In this document: positions 5,664-8,069 of the stretch, piece after piece
Layout: each line of letters begins with the position of its first letter
Position numbering within the stretch: position 1 is the first letter of the stretch
Assembly (NCBI GenBank): GCA_030638845.1
Contig: DAOWDW010000061.1
Coordinates: 1-8,069 of the forward strand
From: Candidatus Peregrinibacteria bacterium
GTDB lineage: Bacteria; Patescibacteriota; Gracilibacteria; Peribacterales; Peribacteraceae
DNA length: 8,069 nucleotides
Direction: 5' to 3'
The notes under the pieces: model-generated
Databases searched by the model: none
What the model saw: the letters and a program-made list of their open reading frames with translations, nothing else
What the model was told of the DNA's origin: nothing
Program-made: the position numbers and the translations under genes

Positions 5664-5718
5664 TGTATTGGTTATTGGTATGTAGATTATTATTTTCGTT
5701 AAACAGTAACTAATATTC
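5664..5718. repeat. Hairpin-forming intergenic repeat, copy B
   Basis: Related to the block at 4025-4088: it shares ATTGGTTATTGGTA (5667-5680) and a right end that matches at 22 of the last 28 bases (ends AACTAATATTC). The left end carries TATTGGT units that can pair imperfectly with the right-end ACTAATA. It occupies the gap between the pilM-like gene and the 3' end of the adhesin gene. The remainder of that gap (5719-5767) shows no clear gene. Confidence 0.6.
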
Positions 5719-5767
5719 TATTTAAGAAGATAATCCTCCTCCATAATCTGGATAACTAATGAGCTAA

Positions 5768-7909
5768 TTACTCACCACAATATGGATCATATTCACAATC
5801 CAAATCGCTACAGTCTTCATCACCATCGCAGTCATTATCTACCCCATCATCACAAGTTGTTTCTGGATTTTCGTTTGGGGAACAAGATGAACTACTGTCT
5901 TCACAATATGGATCATATTCACAATCCTCATCACTACAGTCTATTTCATAATCACAATCATTATCTATCCCATCATCACAAATTGTTTCTGTTGGAGAAC
6001 ATGAAGACATACTACTACTAGTTCCCCCGCAATCTGTTTTGAAATATACACCTCCAGAAAGTGAATATTCATAATTAAATGTCTCCATGTGAGTGCTATC
6101 TGTTCCAATACGAACTCTCCAAATATTATTTGCACCACCACTGTATGTTCCTCCTAACTTCCAAAGACCATAAAAACCACCGCAATCATAATTATCAGCA
6201 TCTGATTGCTGAAAATAATATTTTCTAATAAGAGTATCTGTACTGTCATAAAACTCTATAAAATTAAAAGTATCTGGGCTATTTATATTTGTAACAAAGC
6301 AATTTACTCCTCTTAATGTTGAAGTGCCTGGAACTGTAAATTTAACGTCTAACCACTCATTTGTAGACATATCTACCTGAACTTGACTTGGTGTATCGTG
6401 TCCAACACGATACTCTGAAAGAACTACCTCTGGCGAGGCACCAGTAAATTTAATTCCACTTGCAAGAAATTGATCCCCCGGAGTTTGATTTGGAGGAATA
6501 GCTAATGAATTAAAGTCTAATGTTGTTGGAGAATTACAAGATGTTACAAGTTGTACTAATCCTGTACATGCCACATCACCCCAACAATCATCGTCATCAC
6601 AATCTATATATCCATCACAATCATTATCTACCCCATCATCACAAATTGTTTCTATTGAAGAACATGACGAACTTGATGAACCGCAAGCTCCACAATTTTC
6701 ATCCTCGCAGTCAATATCACCATTACAGTCATTATCTGCTCCATCCGAACATGATATTTCTACAATTTCTGATGGAGTACAGCTATATGGCACAGTTGTA
6801 AAATTCCATGTTGTAACATTGCTAATTCCTGCAAAACTGTTTCCTGCTAAATCATCTATTGCATCTTCCTGAATTTGAACGTAGTAACTTGTGTCGTAAT
6901 CTAATGTGGCAGATGGATTAATAAATATTGTTGTAGTCCCACCTCCCGTAACCTTTGCCGACTCAGCATCTATTGACTCAATAAGAACGTTGTCGCTACT
7001 TCTTTTTATTAAGATGTCGTTAAGTACTCCTGGTTTAGGTAATACTGCTTCATTAAATGTAATTAAAAAATTCGTTATGGTTAAAACATTGGTACTATTG
7101 TCAGCTGGAGATAGAGTATGAATAGTTGGTGGAATTAAATCAGCAGAACCAAATGTTGAAAAATTCCATGTTGTAGAATCATTAATTCCTGAAAATCTAT
7201 TTTCTGATGCATCTTGCAGTGCCAAAGCTCCAATATTTACATAATATGAAGTAGATTCATCAAAATTTGATGATGGATTTATTGTTATTATTGGTGTTGC
7301 ATCTCCAGTTACTTGTGGAGACTGAATATCTATAGTCTCAAAAAGTGTGTGGTCACTTAATCTTCTCAATTCTATATCGTTATTTACCGAAGCAATTGCT
7401 GATACCATCTCCGAAAAAGTAATAATTAGATTTGAATCTAAAGCAACGCCAGATTCTTCGTCTTCTGGTGACATAGATAGTATTATTGGAGGAATAGTCT
7501 CATTGTCTGGATTATTATGTCGCCATGTATTTGTAGCAATATTAGAACCTGTTAAAACAACATCAACGACTACTTTTCTAGTCCATTTTTTAACTGCGCC
7601 TGTTGATTGCAATACGATATATTCAGCAGTCCCAGATGTACCTATAACACAATTTCCATCTCCAACATTTAGACTAGTACCAGTATAAGAAGAACCAAAA
7701 CGTTTTATTTGTAACAATGCTTCCTCTATACATGCTTCTGTAACTGTTAAAGACTCTATTGTCTGTACACCAGAGTTTCCTATATCAACTTCTTCAATTC
7801 CTCTTATTGCCATACTTGCTCCAACAACAAGTGTTACAGCACCAAGCACTAATACAGATATAAGCAATGTCATAGCTGGGCGATAAGATTTGATATAAGT
7901 AAGTTGCAC
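5768..7909 (-). CDS. Pilin-like (PilX-type N-terminus) multidomain surface adhesin with Big_5 Ig domains and CDDGxDNDCDG repeats
   Basis: From GTG 7909 this is 713 residues. A short basic leader (MQLTYIKSYRPA) is followed by a hydrophobic helix (about 13-36) and RGIEEVDIGNSG, the layout of PilX-type minor pilins, so the N-terminus is predicted to enter the pilus with the rest outside the cell. Next are a small pilin-like region (37-122), two SbsA/Big_5 Ig-like domains (about 139-253 and 259-373, each ending TTWNF[S/T]T), two Cys/Asp repeats (385-409, 421-448), a beta-sandwich-like domain of unknown ligand (450-626), and two more Cys/Asp repeats (641-669, 683-711). The repeats follow CDDGxDNDCDGxxDCxDxDC, a motif considered metal- or calcium-binding, with Ser-rich linkers. 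A TTG at 7960 keeps the frame open but overlaps the upstream gene by 25 bases and would give an atypical 29-residue leader; GTG 7909, 26 bases past that gene's stop, fits better. ATG 7873 is a further option. Role as a tip or minor pilin adhesin is inference. Confidence 0.85.
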   Translation of the reverse strand: MQLTYIKSYRPAMTLLISVLVLGAVTLVVGASMAIRGIEEVDIGNSGVQTIESLTVTEACIEEALLQIKRFGSSYTGTSLNVGDGNCVIGTSGTAEYIVLQSTGAVKKWTRKVVVDVVLTGSNIATNTWRHNNPDNETIPPIILSMSPEDEESGVALDSNLIITFSEMVSAIASVNNDIELRRLSDHTLFETIDIQSPQVTGDATPIITINPSSNFDESTSYYVNIGALALQDASENRFSGINDSTTWNFSTFGSADLIPPTIHTLSPADNSTNVLTITNFLITFNEAVLPKPGVLNDILIKRSSDNVLIESIDAESAKVTGGGTTTIFINPSATLDYDTSYYVQIQEDAIDDLAGNSFAGISNVTTWNFTTVPYSCTPSEIVEISCSDGADNDCNGDIDCEDENCGACGSSSSSCSSIETICDDGVDNDCDGYIDCDDDDCWGDVACTGLVQLVTSCNSPTTLDFNSLAIPPNQTPGDQFLASGIKFTGASPEVVLSEYRVGHDTPSQVQVDMSTNEWLDVKFTVPGTSTLRGVNCFVTNINSPDTFNFIEFYDSTDTLIRKYYFQQSDADNYDCGGFYGLWKLGGTYSGGANNIWRVRIGTDSTHMETFNYEYSLSGGVYFKTDCGGTSSSMSSCSPTETICDDGIDNDCDYEIDCSDEDCEYDPYCEDSSSSCSPNENPETTCDDGVDNDCDGDEDCSDLDCEYDPYCGE
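5776..5927 (-). repeat. 126-bp tandem duplication of the terminal Cys/Asp repeat
   Basis: A 26-base stretch at 5776-5801 recurs exactly at 5902-5927, an offset of 126 bp or 42 codons, and the flanking sequence is also highly similar. Each unit encodes one CDDGxDNDC...DCEYDPYC module plus a Ser linker. Identity at DNA level marks this as a younger duplication than the other two Cys/Asp modules of the gene. Confidence 0.8.
6791..7495 (-). repeat. Tandem pair of Big_5 (SbsA Ig-like) domains
   Basis: The two modules (7151-7495 and 6791-7135) are about 120 codons apart and align over their whole length at protein level: LIITFSE/LITFNE, NDIELRRLSD/NDILIKRSSD, SPQVTGD/SAKVTGG, TSYYVNI/TSYYVQI, RFSGINDSTTWNFST/SFAGISNVTTWNFTT. 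They arose by duplication, long enough ago for the DNA to have diverged. Confidence 0.8.
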
Positions 7910-7935
7910 TACTATTTTGGAAAGAAATAATAAAT

Positions 7936-8069
7936 CTATTGGCAATGAGCAAGTAAACAAGACTCTAATAAATTCATGTCGTTATCTGAAGCGGAATAAC
8001 AATCCAGAAAATTAGCAACATTTTGGTCTCCTCCTCCCATGTTACAAGCACATTTATATGCACCAATAC
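7936..8069 (-). CDS. C-terminal end of a Cys-rich protein (partial, start outside window)
   Basis: The minus-strand frame is open from the window edge (first full codon ATT at 8067-8065) to TAG at 7936-7938 and encodes 43 residues. The stretch contains YKCACNMGGG, NFLDCYSAS and a final ESCLLAHCQ, with five cysteines, so it looks like a disulfide-rich extracellular tail. I do not recognise the family. The gene runs in the same direction as the adhesin and ends 26 bases before that gene's preferred GTG start, so the two are probably co-transcribed. That it is coding is supported by the sensible composition and by the immediate gene-to-gene spacing; with so little visible the product cannot be named. 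Confidence 0.6.
   Translation of the reverse strand, partial: IGAYKCACNMGGGDQNVANFLDCYSASDNDMNLLESCLLAHCQ

Noticed and set aside
5719..5767. Out-of-frame tail after the adhesin stop reading YPDYGGGLSS on the minus strand
   Set aside because: It resembles a surface-protein tail, but a stop codon separates it from the adhesin and it lies in another frame; too short to support.
5782..6801. Plus-strand His-rich ORFs opposite the adhesin (for example 5782-6021 and 6520-6801)
   Set aside because: They are antisense images of the Asp/Cys repeats: GAT and GAC read backwards give ATC and GTC or, in another frame, CAT and CAC.
8012..8026. Strong Shine-Dalgarno-like GGAGGAGGAG on the minus strand before an internal ATG
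   Set aside because: It is explained by three Gly codons (GGA) inside the partial Cys-rich gene, and the ORF behind it has only about 15 codons.
1..8069. UGA recoded to Gly, as in Gracilibacteria and Absconditabacteria
   Set aside because: All long frames use GGN for glycine and need no in-frame TGA, although it is notable that no gene here ends in TGA.

Overview
The window looks like a piece of an AT-rich bacterial genome, most plausibly a Patescibacteria/CPR-type organism; this is inference, not proof. The clues are strong use of AGA and A/T-ending codons, few Shine-Dalgarno sequences in front of clear genes, a eukaryote-like type 2 isoleucyl-tRNA synthetase, a PilM-like protein, and a large pilin-headed surface protein with SbsA-type Ig domains, Ser-rich linkers and CDDGxDNDCDG repeats. 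All recognised genes end in TAA or TAG, and glycines use GGN codons, so the standard code fits.

Positions 1-3499 (+) hold the 3' four-fifths or so of ileS, whose start lies outside the window. It is a fusion: two histidine-phosphatase (phosphoglycerate mutase-like) domains sit between the editing domain and the second half of the catalytic domain. A short stretch that looks like native synthetase linker lies between them, so there seem to be two separate insertions. A single in-frame TAA at 1691-1693, inside the second phosphatase domain, interrupts the frame; the same frame continues to KMSKR, the anticodon-binding domain and the C-terminal domain. Next comes a small four-helix membrane protein (3627-4025, +, PF04020/YvlD-like) with a promoter placed so that its mRNA would be leaderless.

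Positions 4025-4173 are a repeat zone: a long inverted repeat followed by a tandem array of 8/16-bp units. A small unknown gene (4174-4386, -) follows. Then comes a roughly 240-bp intergenic region with two identical 20-bp operator-like boxes 31 bp apart and a GC-rich hairpin that contains a Shine-Dalgarno sequence in front of a 26-codon ORF.

The right half is on the minus strand and reads right to left. It holds the last 43 codons of a Cys-rich protein (7936-8069), a pilin-like N-terminal helix fused to a roughly 700-residue putative adhesin (5768-7909), and a PilM-like actin-fold protein (4630-5616). The last two point to a type IV pilus or related surface apparatus, with the large protein as a candidate minor or tip pilin. 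Related hairpin-forming repeats lie just past the 3' ends of ileS, of the membrane protein gene and of the adhesin gene. No stretch longer than 300 bases lacks a gene.
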